A stretch of DNA of 64,000 nucleotides from JAEXNA01 sp037189585 (GTDB lineage Bacteria; Vulcanimicrobiota; Xenobia; Xenobiales; JADMJV01): positions 62,001 through 126,000 of the forward strand of contig JBBCJA010000009.1 of NCBI GenBank assembly GCA_037189585.1, read 5' to 3'. The position numbers and the translations under genes were made by a program. Under the pieces are notes generated by a model that saw only the letters and a program-made list of their open reading frames with translations, was not told where the DNA came from and ran no database searches. Positions 17,193 to 25,682 of the stretch are shown in pieces; the stretch's first letter is position 1; each line of letters begins with the position of its first letter.

Positions 17193-18299
17193 ATGCTGAA
17201 ATTGTCGATCGCCAGGGCAGCTCTTTGTCTTTTTGTCGCGAGTCTTGTGAGCCAGCCCGGGTTCACCGAGGAACGTGTTGGAACGTCAGAACTACGACAG
17301 GCGGGCATCGCGACCGCCAGCTTCCAGCCTATCGTCTTTTCCCACAACGACCGATGGCTGGCTTGCTACGACGAAGCCTCCTTTGAGGAGAAAAAGCAGG
17401 GTGTCTTCTACCGCATCTGGTTTCTCGAGGTTTCCCCCAGCGGAACGGTCACCCGATATCAAAAGGTCCCCTTGAAAATAGCGAGCCTCCTACAGGGGCA
17501 GTTCACCCCCGGCGACGACGCCTTTGTCATCTTGGGAAACCGCGGTACTGTCCTAGCTAAAATCGACCTCAAATCCTTCACGGTCACTCCGATCATGGAC
17601 CCGCATCCCGGCAGGGCGGGCTTCCGTGCCGACCCCGCCGTGGTCTGGACCGAGGGTGGTTCACTTTACGTGGTCGGTTATCCCTACGATTCTTCTCGCT
17701 TTGTCAACGTTCGGACCATCGCCAGGGTCAACCCGAATGGAAATGGTGCCGCCGCCTTCGAGCCCGGCCCCGATCTGACGACACTGGAAAAAGGGATCGA
17801 GCGCCAATGGTTCGCCAACTATCTTAGTCCCACGTCGATCTTTTACGGACAAAAATACTCTGAGCAGGTGGTCTTGTCCCACTGGAACGGGCAGGCTCGC
17901 ACCGAGTTCGATCGCGCGCGTAGAATGTGGGGATCGTGGGGTCATGCGGGACGTATCCTCTACTCTGTGGAGCGTTCCCCGGATGTCTCCGACCTGATGC
18001 TTTTCGACTCTCGCAGCGGGAGTAAGACGACGCTCGCCTCTGGACCAGAGGTCTACCGTTACCTTTTCCTGTCCCGCGACGGAAACACCGCGCTCGTCTC
18101 CTTGATGGTTCCGGAAGGGCGCAGGCTGAGCACCTTCTATGCCCGCTCGAGTGACGGCTGGAAACTCCGCCCCCTGGAAGCTGACAGTTCCGGACGCCCT
18201 CGAACTCTAGCAGCCGGATGGATGAGACTCTCCACCAAGGGAAGCCTCATGGCTCACGTGGGAGCCGCCGGGCTGACCATCTACACTTTGGAAAAATAG
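17193..18299 (+). CDS. Exported beta-propeller protein of unknown function
   Basis: A 368-residue protein with a signal peptide (residues ~1-25, LSIARAALCLFVASLVSQPG). The rest is beta-rich with repeated blade-like strands: PIVFSHNDRWLACYD, QFTPGDDAFVILGN, GRILYSVERSPDVSDLMLFD and YLFLSRDGNTALVS. These resemble TolB/WD40-like propeller blades that read out exported or periplasmic interactions. No catalytic motif is visible. Two other exported propellers occur in the window (32449 and 43406). Confidence 0.65.
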   Translation: MLKLSIARAALCLFVASLVSQPGFTEERVGTSELRQAGIATASFQPIVFSHNDRWLACYDEASFEEKKQGVFYRIWFLEVSPSGTVTRYQKVPLKIASLLQGQFTPGDDAFVILGNRGTVLAKIDLKSFTVTPIMDPHPGRAGFRADPAVVWTEGGSLYVVGYPYDSSRFVNVRTIARVNPNGNGAAAFEPGPDLTTLEKGIERQWFANYLSPTSIFYGQKYSEQVVLSHWNGQARTEFDRARRMWGSWGHAGRILYSVERSPDVSDLMLFDSRSGSKTTLASGPEVYRYLFLSRDGNTALVSLMVPEGRRLSTFYARSSDGWKLRPLEADSSGRPRTLAAGWMRLSTKGSLMAHVGAAGLTIYTLEK

Positions 18300-18426
18300 T
18301 TAGAGATCTCGTCGAAGCTTGAAGGTCCCTACAGAAGCTTGGGGAACTTTATGAGAAGGGATGTCTTCGGGGCGCCATTTAGGCGTGTGGGTTCGTGATT
18401 TTGTATCATGGCTAGGAGGGTCTCAA

Positions 18427-19596
18427 ATGGGCCGACGATTTCAAAACTTCAGGATGAAGCTGGCTACTTTTGGCCTCGCTTCTTTAGTGCTTGCGCTCCC
18501 AGCTTGGGCTGGCGTCGGTGGAGCGGGTGCCACCGTTAATGTCAGAGTTACGACATCCACGGTCAATCAGACAGAGGTGAACCAGATCGTCAATGACGTG
18601 ATCTTGGAGAACCTCTGGCAGATCATCGGTAAAACCGAGCTGCGCAATGTCTGGGACCCTAAAGTGCCACCCCAATTTTGGGAATACGAAGTCACCGTCT
18701 CTGACTCCGAATTCGCTACCGCTCTCGCCGACATGAAGACGCAACTAGAAACCGTTAATCACGTTGTGGGGCGGCACAACACTTATACCACTCTGCAGGA
18801 CGAACAGACCGGCAGTAGTCTGGACTTGATCTCCTCGACCTATGAGGAGACACAAACCGGTCAGACTTCGACCTTCAGCGAAACAGTGGACACCAATGGC
18901 GCGGAGTACGGCGTCGACTACTACGGAGATCCGGGTAACTATCTGGGTTGGTTCGCCATCGGCGAGAACGATGTCAACGTGGACGTCAATCAAGTCACCA
19001 CCGTCACAACCTTCATGGATGCCGTGACCACCAACGCTTACAATCAAATCGCTGTCTGGCAGGTCTCCACTCTTCGCACCATCAGCCCTCTAGTGCTCGA
19101 CATGGACGGAGATGGTGCGATTCAAGCCTCGGGTGGGGAATGGCTCCCACACAAGACAACTCATAAGGAGCGACTCGCCTTCTTTGACTTCCACGGAGAC
19201 AAATTCCCCGTCCTAATGGAGTGGGTTGGCCCGCAGGACGGTCTTCTCTGTGAACCTCGACCGGACGGTTCGATCGATGGAACTCGCCTTTTTGGTACCG
19301 CTACCGGTTTCAAGGACGGATATGAAGCTCTCAGAGTCAAGGACGCCAACAACGACGGTAAAATTTCCGGCGCGGAGCTTCAAGGGCTCGCCATCTGGAC
19401 TGACTTGAACACCGATGCTCGCCCCCAAAAAGGTGAGGTCAAGTCCCTCGCCGAGCATGGCGTGACGGAGCTCTCGCTCAAACACAAAAAGTATGTCGCC
19501 TCCTTTCAGAGAAACGGAAAATCTGAGCGGATGTTTGACTGGTGGCCACAGACTTTCGAGCTCAATCGCGTGAAGGTTGTACCGAAAAACGCTTAA
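18427..19596 (+). CDS. Exported protein with EF-hand/RTX-like calcium-binding C-terminus
   Basis: A 389-residue exported protein. The ATG at 18427 has a perfect AGGAGGG seven bases upstream and opens a signal peptide (MKLATFGLASLVLALPAWA after a short basic lead). Residues ~30-220 are a Thr/Val-rich, unrecognised adhesive-type region. The C-terminal third matches the conserved module found at the ends of many large bacterial adhesins and hemolysin-like proteins: PLVLDMDGDG, GWV-like MEWVGPQDGLL, DANNDGKISGAELQGLAIWTDLN and LAEHGVTELSL. The DxDxDG and DxNxDG loops should bind calcium. It is followed by a strong terminator. Function beyond secretion and Ca binding is unknown. Confidence 0.78.
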   Translation: MGRRFQNFRMKLATFGLASLVLALPAWAGVGGAGATVNVRVTTSTVNQTEVNQIVNDVILENLWQIIGKTELRNVWDPKVPPQFWEYEVTVSDSEFATALADMKTQLETVNHVVGRHNTYTTLQDEQTGSSLDLISSTYEETQTGQTSTFSETVDTNGAEYGVDYYGDPGNYLGWFAIGENDVNVDVNQVTTVTTFMDAVTTNAYNQIAVWQVSTLRTISPLVLDMDGDGAIQASGGEWLPHKTTHKERLAFFDFHGDKFPVLMEWVGPQDGLLCEPRPDGSIDGTRLFGTATGFKDGYEALRVKDANNDGKISGAELQGLAIWTDLNTDARPQKGEVKSLAEHGVTELSLKHKKYVASFQRNGKSERMFDWWPQTFELNRVKVVPKNA

Positions 19597-19624
19597 GGCG
19601 CGCAGTTATCGAAGGAAGAATAAA

Positions 19625-19653
19625 AGAGAGCCCTTGCCCGGGGCTCTTTTTTA
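19625..19653 (+). terminator. Intrinsic terminator after the EF-hand exported protein
   Basis: AGAGCCC (19627-19633) pairs with GGGCTCT (19641-19647) around a short loop, followed by a run of six T. It lies about 30 bases after the stop codon and ends a single-gene transcript. Confidence 0.9.
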
Positions 19654-19723
19654 TTCTTGGGATGAGCCCTTACATTAATGTCGGCTTAAGGAATCACCGG
19701 ACGAAAGTGCGAAGTTGGCTCGG

Positions 19724-20230
19724 ATGTCTTATAAGCGTACCCTCATCGACCTCTATGTGGGAAGCATGGCCGACTTCGCTTTAGACGTTGAGCCCTCGAG
19801 TTGGACCTGGCGTTGCCTTCGCGATGCGAGCGCCTCGGAGCTGCGGAGGGCCACGGAGCCCGCCTTCGAGCTGGCCGATCAGGTGGACCGTAAGGCTTTC
19901 GAGGGGATCGTCACCCACTTCCTCGGCTACCGCGAATCGATGCCCGAGCACTCCTGGCTCCTCTACGACCATGGACAGCCGCTGGGAGCCTGCCTGGTCT
20001 CCAGCCGTCACTACTTCTCACCCGAGAAAGCCGCTCCGTACGTCGACCTGGTGGCCGTCCGCCCCAACGCACGGCGAAGAGGAGTGGCCTCCGAGCTCCT
20101 GCGAAAGTCAGGAAAATCCCTCTGGGACATGGGTAATCGGGATGTCATCCATGCCCACGTGCGACGTGGAAACACCGCCTCAGAGCACCTTTTTCGCCGT
20201 CATGGATTTCTGCTCTGGCTCAAAGGTTAG
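19724..20230 (+). CDS. GNAT-family N-acetyltransferase
   Basis: About 168 residues. The acetyl-CoA-binding motif A is clear: YVDLVAVRPNARRRGVASELLRKS, with the R-R-x-G-x-A pyrophosphate loop, preceded by the strand QPLGACLVSS and followed by HVRRGNTASEHLFRRHGF typical of motif B. The substrate is unknown. The start may be ATG 19724 or ATG 19766; neither has a strong ribosome-binding site. The frame ends at a TAG (20228-20230), but the same frame then continues for 37 coding-like codons, so the gene may originally have been longer (see the next entry). Confidence 0.8.
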   Translation: MSYKRTLIDLYVGSMADFALDVEPSSWTWRCLRDASASELRRATEPAFELADQVDRKAFEGIVTHFLGYRESMPEHSWLLYDHGQPLGACLVSSRHYFSPEKAAPYVDLVAVRPNARRRGVASELLRKSGKSLWDMGNRDVIHAHVRRGNTASEHLFRRHGFLLWLKG

Positions 20231-20344
20231 TCCCCGAGGCTGGAGCACTGCCGAGAGAGAAAAAAAGAGGTGGCGAGCGCCCTCATTGAGGCGGAGCTCG
20301 GCGACCTGCTCAATCCCCGACTCTATGATCACCTGATGCACTAA
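20231..20344 (+). other. Coding-like in-frame continuation of the GNAT gene after its TAG stop
   Basis: Directly after the TAG, the same frame stays open to TAA at 20342-20344. It reads like ordinary protein, an amphipathic helix containing KKEVASALIEAELGDLLNPR. It has no good start codon of its own. Possibilities: a nonsense mutation that shortened the GNAT, stop-codon readthrough, or chance. Confidence 0.35.
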
Positions 20345-20390
20345 CGACTGCTGGGGCAGGAGCGACCAGAATCCACCCAAACCTTGCCTC

Positions 20391-20641
20391 TATACCCACA
20401 TCCATAATATTTTGCATAAAGATTGGTGGGGGGAGGCGCCGAAAGCGCAAGGGCCGTCCGATGGCGCACCTCGGTCCCGCTTGCAAGTCGAGACGTTACG
20501 CAGTCGGGATATCGAGAATATGTAACTGAGGCGGGACGCGGCGATTTCGGATGGTGTCCGGACTTCGCAACGCCTACGGCTTGAGGAACGCCTTCGGCTT
20601 TCGCCGCCAAGATTATGCAAAATATTATGGATGTGGGTATA
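20391..20641. mobile_element. MITE-like element with perfect 29-bp terminal inverted repeats
   Basis: Bases 20391-20419 are the exact reverse complement of 20613-20641. If the outer TA at each end is counted as a duplicated target, the element is 20393-20639 with 27-bp ends starting TACCC, the arrangement expected for a non-autonomous IS630/Tc1-mariner-type element. The interior has no transposase and continues as an imperfect palindrome near both ends. The TIRs are AT-rich compared with the surroundings. The right end runs into the ATG of the NFACT-R gene, so the insertion may have replaced that gene's native leader. The rest of the 20231-20640 gap holds only the GNAT continuation. Confidence 0.6.
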
Positions 20642-20997
20642 TGAAGACGGAACAGTTCGAGGGTTTCGAGATCCTCTACGGCACCTCGGCGGCTCAAAAC
20701 GACGAGATCTCCACTCGGCTCGCTGAACCTGACGACTTCTGGTTCCACGCCGCGGGCTATGCGGGCAGCCACGTCATCGTGCGCAACCCCGAGCGCCTTC
20801 GGGAGCTTCCGCGCTCGGTGGAAAAGCGGGCCGCCGCACTTGCCATCGCCAATTCGAAGGCGAAAACCGCCAGGGGAAAGATCGAGGTCCACGTAGCCTG
20901 GGCGCGAGACGTGAAAAAGCCGAAGAATTTCCCGCCCGGGAAAGTCCTTCTCAACAGCCACTGGAGCGTGAAAGCTTACGCCAGCGACGCCGGATGA
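20641..20997 (+). CDS. Stand-alone NFACT-R domain protein
   Basis: A 118-residue protein that is just the NFACT-R (DUF814) domain found at the C-terminus of RqcH/Tae2/fibronectin-binding proteins, which bind stalled 50S-peptidyl-tRNA complexes. Diagnostic stretches are GFEILYGTSAAQNDEIS, PDDFWFHAAGYAGSHVIVRN and the basic NSKAKTARGKIEVHVAWARDVKKPK ending in GKVLL. Single-domain versions are known but their role is unclear; RNA or ribosome binding is likely. The ATG overlaps the right end of the MITE-like element and has only a weak GTGGG upstream. An in-frame ORF extends back into the element, but I regard that as chance. Confidence 0.85.
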   Translation: MKTEQFEGFEILYGTSAAQNDEISTRLAEPDDFWFHAAGYAGSHVIVRNPERLRELPRSVEKRAAALAIANSKAKTARGKIEVHVAWARDVKKPKNFPPGKVLLNSHWSVKAYASDAG

Positions 20998-21149
20998 AGT
21001 TGGCCAACCGCCAACAGCGCTGGTGACACTAACAGCACTGATGATACCTAGCGGCACTGGTCACAACTCACTAGCAACGCTGGCTAAGTTGGTCCTTTCC
21101 GCCATCAACTTAGATAAAACGCTCACCCTGCCAAGCCTCCAGAGTATCA

Positions 21150-22389
21150 TTAAAGGGGCTCTCGCGCTTGAACCCATTCCTCGGGAACACCATCCGGCGC
21201 ACTAAGTGCCACAATTCCACCCACCATGGCGCAAGTTGTGTCACGGTCACCGAGACCGGCCACGGTGGCCCACATCGCTTCTGGAAAGTTGTCGTGGTAG
21301 TGAGCCGCACACCAGAGTGCGAATGGCACCGTGTCCCAAGCGGCCACATCCTGGCCCGAGCCCAGCAGAGCGGAGGCTTTCTCTGGTCCAGCCTCCCCAG
21401 GGATAGACAGAGCGGTGGTCAAGCCATCTCGAACCCTGCCGTCCGCAAGTAGGCCTCGAATCCATTCGAGCATCTCCTCACCCCCGCCCCAACCGCACGC
21501 GGCCCAGGCGGAACCCAACGCTATCGCCTCAGCACCACTCTGCCCTTCCTGATGCCAGTGAGTTATCCGGGCCGAGGCACGAGCTTGTGAGACGGCCCTG
21601 CCGATATCTCGACTGAAAAAAGCGCCAATCGGCGCGACACGCATTGCTGCTCCGTTCCCATAGGAGCCCAAACCGTTGAACGCGGAGCGACTAGCCTTTT
21701 CCCAGGAAGTGAAACGAAAAGCTTGCATAAAGGAATGGACTCCCTGCCCATAGCCTCGACTCGAATCTCGCGTACTCCTCCGCCAAGAGTTGAGCCAACG
21801 TGTCACAACGGATCTCACCATGCAAGCGCAGACAACTCAAAGCACATCTGGCTTGTGCTGTATCGTCAGTCCAGCTCCAGGGAGCCAAAGGAACCTCTCG
21901 TTCGATGATGCGCCGGCGTACCTTTTCCGTGGGACCAAAAAAAGACTCTCCAAAAGCGTCTCCGACAGACAAGCCGACCAGACTGGTGTGAGCCATCTCG
22001 AGTCGCTTCTCCAAGGGAATGGCAGGTAGTGTTAGGCTCTGAGGTACCCGGGAGGACAGAAGATCGAGAACGTTAACTTGCCAACCGAACCACTCGCCGC
22101 GGTCCCTCGCCTCCCTTCTCTGAACTAAAGAGATCGGAAGCCCATACTGAATAGCTTCAAGAACTTGATCGCGTTTGGCTGAGGAGGTCCACCACCGCTC
22201 GTCTACCATGGCCAACAGAGCGTCGAATTTGGTCAACTCAAGTCGCCACTCATCACCCAGCTTACAGTCGGTCCCTAGAAAAATCTCACAACCTGCCCGT
22301 TGCAAAGCCTCGATGAGCTCAAGAGCCCACTGAAACTCGAGCGCTTCTCCATCATCCTGGGTCGCTACGATCGAAACATAGACTCGCAC
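21150..22389 (-). pseudogene. TIR-like domain fused to ADP-ribosylglycohydrolase, interrupted by a frameshift
   Basis: Two frames together encode one ~413-residue protein. Frame one starts at GTG 22387-22389 (AGAGG upstream). Its residues 1-110 look TIR-like: VYVSI, WALELIEALQRAG, FDALLAMVDERWW and IQYGLPISLVQ. The DraG-type hydrolase follows with GLSVGDAFGESFFG and WSWTDDTAQA. Near 21755-21765 the DraG sequence jumps to the other frame at RGYGQG and continues with GSYGNGAAMRVAPIGAFF and GDRDTTCAMVGGIVA. All metal-binding motifs of ADP-ribosylglycohydrolases are therefore present but split over two frames; one surplus base is the simplest cause. Unrepaired, translation stops at 21691. The usual TIR catalytic Glu is not obvious. 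It is either a recent pseudogene or a sequencing error. Confidence 0.75.
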
Positions 22390-22401
22390 TTCCCGGTCCT
22401 C

Positions 22402-22704
22402 TCATATCTTGTCGTAAGACTCCGTCAATGACTCCAAAGAGACGACTTGTGTCCAACTGAGGGACAGCTTACCATCGACGACCTCTATTAGTCTCGGCTT
22501 GCTCGAGTTCGCCGAGAGAGCAAAGGACCAGCCGATTCCAGGAAATGTCCCGGACGGGACGCCCCTCTTCTCGACGAGTGAAATAAATATCACTAAAAAT
22601 CTTGATTCAAGACAATTCTCTCTGATAAACTCCATAAGATGGACAACGCCATCAACTTCAGGCGATGGTAACTTATCGCCGGACCGGAGGACTCGAAAGT
22701 AGCT
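22402..22704 (-). pseudogene. Small gene that has lost its 5' end, upstream of the TIR-DraG gene
   Basis: The longest ATG-initiated frame is 22402-22635 (77 residues). However, coding-like sequence continues upstream in the same frame to about 22704 (YFRVLRSGDKLPSPEVDG, then VVHL before the first Met) with no ATG, GTG or TTG. The frame abuts the ATG of the opposite-strand HNH gene. The simplest reading is that the start was lost when the HNH gene arrived. The product contains FLVIFISLVEKRGVPSGTF and is unrecognised. It ends 12 bases before the TIR-DraG start, so the two were probably one operon. The call is based on codon-like composition, not on a homologue. Confidence 0.45.
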
Positions 22705-24213
22705 ATGAGCGAAAGTCTTGTTGATCCTGTGGGGTGGTCTACGGAAATGCTCGTCTCTTTAGGAGACCACGTAGTCCACGAATTGGCTCAAAATGCGACC
22801 GCCATTGATGTTTCCTATCGTGTGCTACTAGGACGATGCTTATTAGCAGTCGAGCAAACCAAGCTGTATCAACGATTCGGCTGCAGCGGCGCTGTACACT
22901 ACGGGACAGCCATACTGGGCCTGGGAACCAAGCACGCGCGCAATCTTCGCCGTGTCGCTCGCGAGCTTGAGAATCTTCCCCGACTCTCCAGAGCAGCGGA
23001 GAAGGGAGAAATCAGTTGGGGAAAACTCCGCGAGATTGTCGGCAAAGCTAGTCCAGAGACGGAAGACATATGGCTCGCGCTAGCGAAGAATCGATCCGAC
23101 CACGACATTCAGCGCCTCGTCCGTGCCACCGAACGAGGAAAACTTCCCTGGGAGAATGCTCAACCCGAAGAGCCCGACATTCGTCTGCAGCTTCACCTCA
23201 CAGCGGAAAGAGGCGAGATCTTCGAGCGCGCTAGAGCCTCCTTATCGCAAAAGCTCGATCAACCGATTTCTATCATCGATGCTTTGGAGCACCTGGTCCT
23301 TGAACATCTGGCAGGGCGTCAACTCAGCACCGAAATCATCAAAAACGCGAAACTGGAGGCTCGACGAGGAGCGAGCGCCGCCAAACGACGTCACGCGCAT
23401 CTAGTCGAGGAGGCGAGAGAACTCGCTGAAAACTTGACCCATGCTCACAATACGCTAGAAGTCGCCCTCGGGCTCCCCCCCAGCTACGAATTCAACGAAC
23501 ACTCTCATAGCGTCGAGACCACTGAAGTGTCTGAGAGCCAAAAGATCTCCACGCCTCCGGAATCTTTCTTACCCTCGAGGCATTGTGGGACTCCCGAATC
23601 CTCCCCCTCCTCTGGGCATTATGGGGCTCCTGAATTTTCCCCGCTCTCTGGACTTTCCGACCCCTCAGAGCTCTCTGAAGCCGGCGGTTGCTCGAACGGT
23701 CTCGAACCTGAGGTCATAGAGGTCCAGAAGGTCGAGTGTCCCGGGCGGGACACTCGAGAGTGGAGAAATCCACGACTTCGCTACAATCTGAAAGCTCGGG
23801 GAGCCACGCCCGCCCAGCGTCGGGAGCTTCTTCGTCGAGACGGTCATTGTTGCAGTACACCGGGATGTCCCAATCGTCATTGGCTTCATCTCCACCACCT
23901 GGTTCCATTCGCTCGGAAAGGCTCCACCTCACCCGAAAATCTTATCGCGCTCTGCTCAGCTTGCCACAAAAACTATCACGACGGTCACCTTCGTATCGAA
24001 GGTAGCAGGGAAACCTGGTTCACTTTCCGCGATGCTCAGGGCCGAGATCTCGCCCGAGAGTACAAAGTCGAAGTCGCCGGGTGGATCAACTTCTGGCTTG
24101 GATGGAATGGCGGCCCGGAGGAGTGTTATATCAAACGATGGGCGATGGTCTCGACTCACGACAGCTGGAGCTGGGGCGGCGGTGGCTTCAGAGCGGCCTT
24201 AAAGGCTGCCTAA
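22705..24213 (+). CDS. HNH endonuclease (DUF222-like N-terminus)
   Basis: A 502-residue protein. Residues ~15-230 form the helical region typical of the abundant bacterial HNH family (LGRCLLAVEQTKLYQRFGCSG, ARNLRRVARELENLPRLSRA, GEISWGKLREI). A degenerate Ser/Pro-rich repeat linker with copies of SSPSSGHYGAPE-like units spans ~275-325. The C-terminal HNH nuclease has a zinc-binding CCSTPGCPNRHWLHLHHLVPF ... ENLIALCSACHKNYHDG. Members occur in multiple copies and behave like mobile or genome-defence elements, though their biological role is poorly known. The gene abuts the truncated minus-strand gene and its 3' end runs into 51-bp tandem repeats; both suggest recent arrival. Catalytic residues look intact. 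Confidence 0.88.
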   Translation: MSESLVDPVGWSTEMLVSLGDHVVHELAQNATAIDVSYRVLLGRCLLAVEQTKLYQRFGCSGAVHYGTAILGLGTKHARNLRRVARELENLPRLSRAAEKGEISWGKLREIVGKASPETEDIWLALAKNRSDHDIQRLVRATERGKLPWENAQPEEPDIRLQLHLTAERGEIFERARASLSQKLDQPISIIDALEHLVLEHLAGRQLSTEIIKNAKLEARRGASAAKRRHAHLVEEARELAENLTHAHNTLEVALGLPPSYEFNEHSHSVETTEVSESQKISTPPESFLPSRHCGTPESSPSSGHYGAPEFSPLSGLSDPSELSEAGGCSNGLEPEVIEVQKVECPGRDTREWRNPRLRYNLKARGATPAQRRELLRRDGHCCSTPGCPNRHWLHLHHLVPFARKGSTSPENLIALCSACHKNYHDGHLRIEGSRETWFTFRDAQGRDLAREYKVEVAGWINFWLGWNGGPEECYIKRWAMVSTHDSWSWGGGGFRAALKAA

Positions 24214-24350
24214 AGGCTCTCTGTTTGAAGACTCCTTGAGAGCTCAGCTTTGAAAGCGACCTAAGCTCTCTGTCCTGAAGACTCCTTTGAGAATTCAACC
24301 TTGAAAGCGACCTAAGCTCTCAGCCTTGAAGCTCCTTCAGGGAACGAGGC
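24199..24350 (+). repeat. Three 51-bp tandem repeats overlapping the HNH stop codon
   Basis: Units at 24199-24249, 24250-24300 and 24301-~24350 share TTGAAAGCGACCTAAGCTCT and GAAGACTCCTT(T)GAG-type cores. The first is the most diverged and includes the last four codons and the stop of the HNH gene. Contiguous units without spacers rule out a CRISPR array. The following ~75 bases up to 24427 show nothing else recognisable. Confidence 0.75.
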
Positions 24351-24427
24351 TTCGCGACTCGAAAGAGAGCGACCACTGAGGCCGCGACCGAAAAGGGGCG
24401 TTTCACGGAGGGGGAAAAGGCCACTTC

Positions 24428-25639
24428 ATGAGACTTGTCGAGCAGCCCTTTTCCCTTGCCCATCTCCCCTACGGCATCGTGATTTTTCCCGATGGACCGC
24501 AGTTGTGCGTGCGCTGGGAGGACCGGGCGATTTCACTGGAACGCCTGCGCGCCGCTCATCTTTTTAAGGGGATCGCCATCGAAATCGCTCACACTCGGGC
24601 TACCTCCCTCAATCCGTTTCTCGCTCTGTCGCGCGAGACGCATCTCCAGATTCGCGAGCGTCTCACGCAGCTCTTGGGTCGAGGAGAGCATCTCAAGGTC
24701 AAGGATAGCCTGCTCGCTCTGGCTCCTTATCCTCAAGACGATCCGAAAGTGGCCAATCCCGTCGACGCGGGAGACTACGTGGACTTTTACTGCAGCCGCC
24801 ATCACGCTTTCAGAGTGGGTTGTCTATTTCGGGGTCCGGAGAACGCGCTGCCAGAGCAGTATTTCGATCTCCCCATCGGATATCACGGGCGCTCCTCCAC
24901 CATTTCCGTCAGTGGACAGAATTTCCACCGTCCTCGAGGCATCACGACCGGGCCAAGCGGGAGCACGACTGGACCAAGCTTTGGGCCGAGCCAGCGTCTC
25001 GACTACGAGCTTGAGGTCGGCTTTCTTTTGCGACCAAGCGACCGGCCTAGAATCCCCGACGAGGCGGCGGAGCTCCTTTTCGGCTTGGTGCTGCTCAACG
25101 ACTGGTCGGCTCGCGATATTCAAGCCTTCGAGTACCGCCCGCTGGGGCCGTTTCTGGGCAAGAGTTTCGCCACCAGCGTGGGGGCATGGGTGACTCCCTG
25201 GGAAGCTCTGGAGCCGTGGCTTCAGGGTAACACGGATTCTGATCATCCCGTCCTACCTCATCTGCGAGAGACCAAACCTCACCACGTTGACCTTCCGCTT
25301 TTCGCCCACCTGGAAGGTGAGGACGGACAAGGCGAGATCTGCTCGACCAATCTCAAACACCTGGCCTGGTCGGCAGCCCAGATGGTGGCTCACCTGTCTT
25401 CCAACGGCACGCGCATTCGAGCCGGAGACCTGATCGCAACCGGTACCATCAGCGGACCGGAGAGAGGAGCCGAAGCGTGCCTTTTAGAACGCACCGACGG
25501 CGGAAAGCGGCCCTTAGCCTTGGACCAGCCGGGAGTTGAGCGGCGTTTTCTCCACGACGGCGACACCGTGACCTTGTTGGGAGGTCATCTCGGAGTGGGA
25601 CTGGCGCCCTGCCGGGCCCGAGTGCTTCCGAGCCGTTAG
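24428..25639 (+). CDS. fahA: Fumarylacetoacetase
   Basis: A 403-residue cytoplasmic hydrolase splitting fumarylacetoacetate to fumarate and acetoacetate, the last step of tyrosine/homogentisate breakdown. The SH3-like N-terminal domain spans ~1-110. The catalytic mixed beta-roll contains the metal ligands in DYVDFYCSRHHA, LDYELEVGF (two Glu) and LLNDWSARDIQAFEY, plus the catalytic His of the first motif and PLGPFLGKSF near the active site. C-terminal LIATGTISGPE and the glycine-rich GHLGVGLAPC ending are typical. Length is close to the usual ~420. Other tyrosine-catabolism genes (hmgA, hpd) are not in the window. The next gene starts 43 bases downstream in the same direction. Confidence 0.95.
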   Translation: MRLVEQPFSLAHLPYGIVIFPDGPQLCVRWEDRAISLERLRAAHLFKGIAIEIAHTRATSLNPFLALSRETHLQIRERLTQLLGRGEHLKVKDSLLALAPYPQDDPKVANPVDAGDYVDFYCSRHHAFRVGCLFRGPENALPEQYFDLPIGYHGRSSTISVSGQNFHRPRGITTGPSGSTTGPSFGPSQRLDYELEVGFLLRPSDRPRIPDEAAELLFGLVLLNDWSARDIQAFEYRPLGPFLGKSFATSVGAWVTPWEALEPWLQGNTDSDHPVLPHLRETKPHHVDLPLFAHLEGEDGQGEICSTNLKHLAWSAAQMVAHLSSNGTRIRAGDLIATGTISGPERGAEACLLERTDGGKRPLALDQPGVERRFLHDGDTVTLLGGHLGVGLAPCRARVLPSR

Positions 25640-25682
25640 TAGTCAACGTTAGAATGAATAGACTTTTGAGGAGCGAGATAGC

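Noticed and set aside
20551..20640. Upstream in-frame extension of the NFACT-R gene into the MITE-like element
   Set aside because: The extra 30 codons lie entirely in the element and are not NFACT-like; the family domain starts at the 20641 ATG.
22499..22702. 67-residue plus-strand frame between the TIR gene and the HNH gene
   Set aside because: The opposite frame is more protein-like and no start signal precedes it.
24199..24350. Possible CRISPR array
   Set aside because: The 51-bp units are contiguous and diverge gradually with no unique spacers, so this is a plain tandem repeat.
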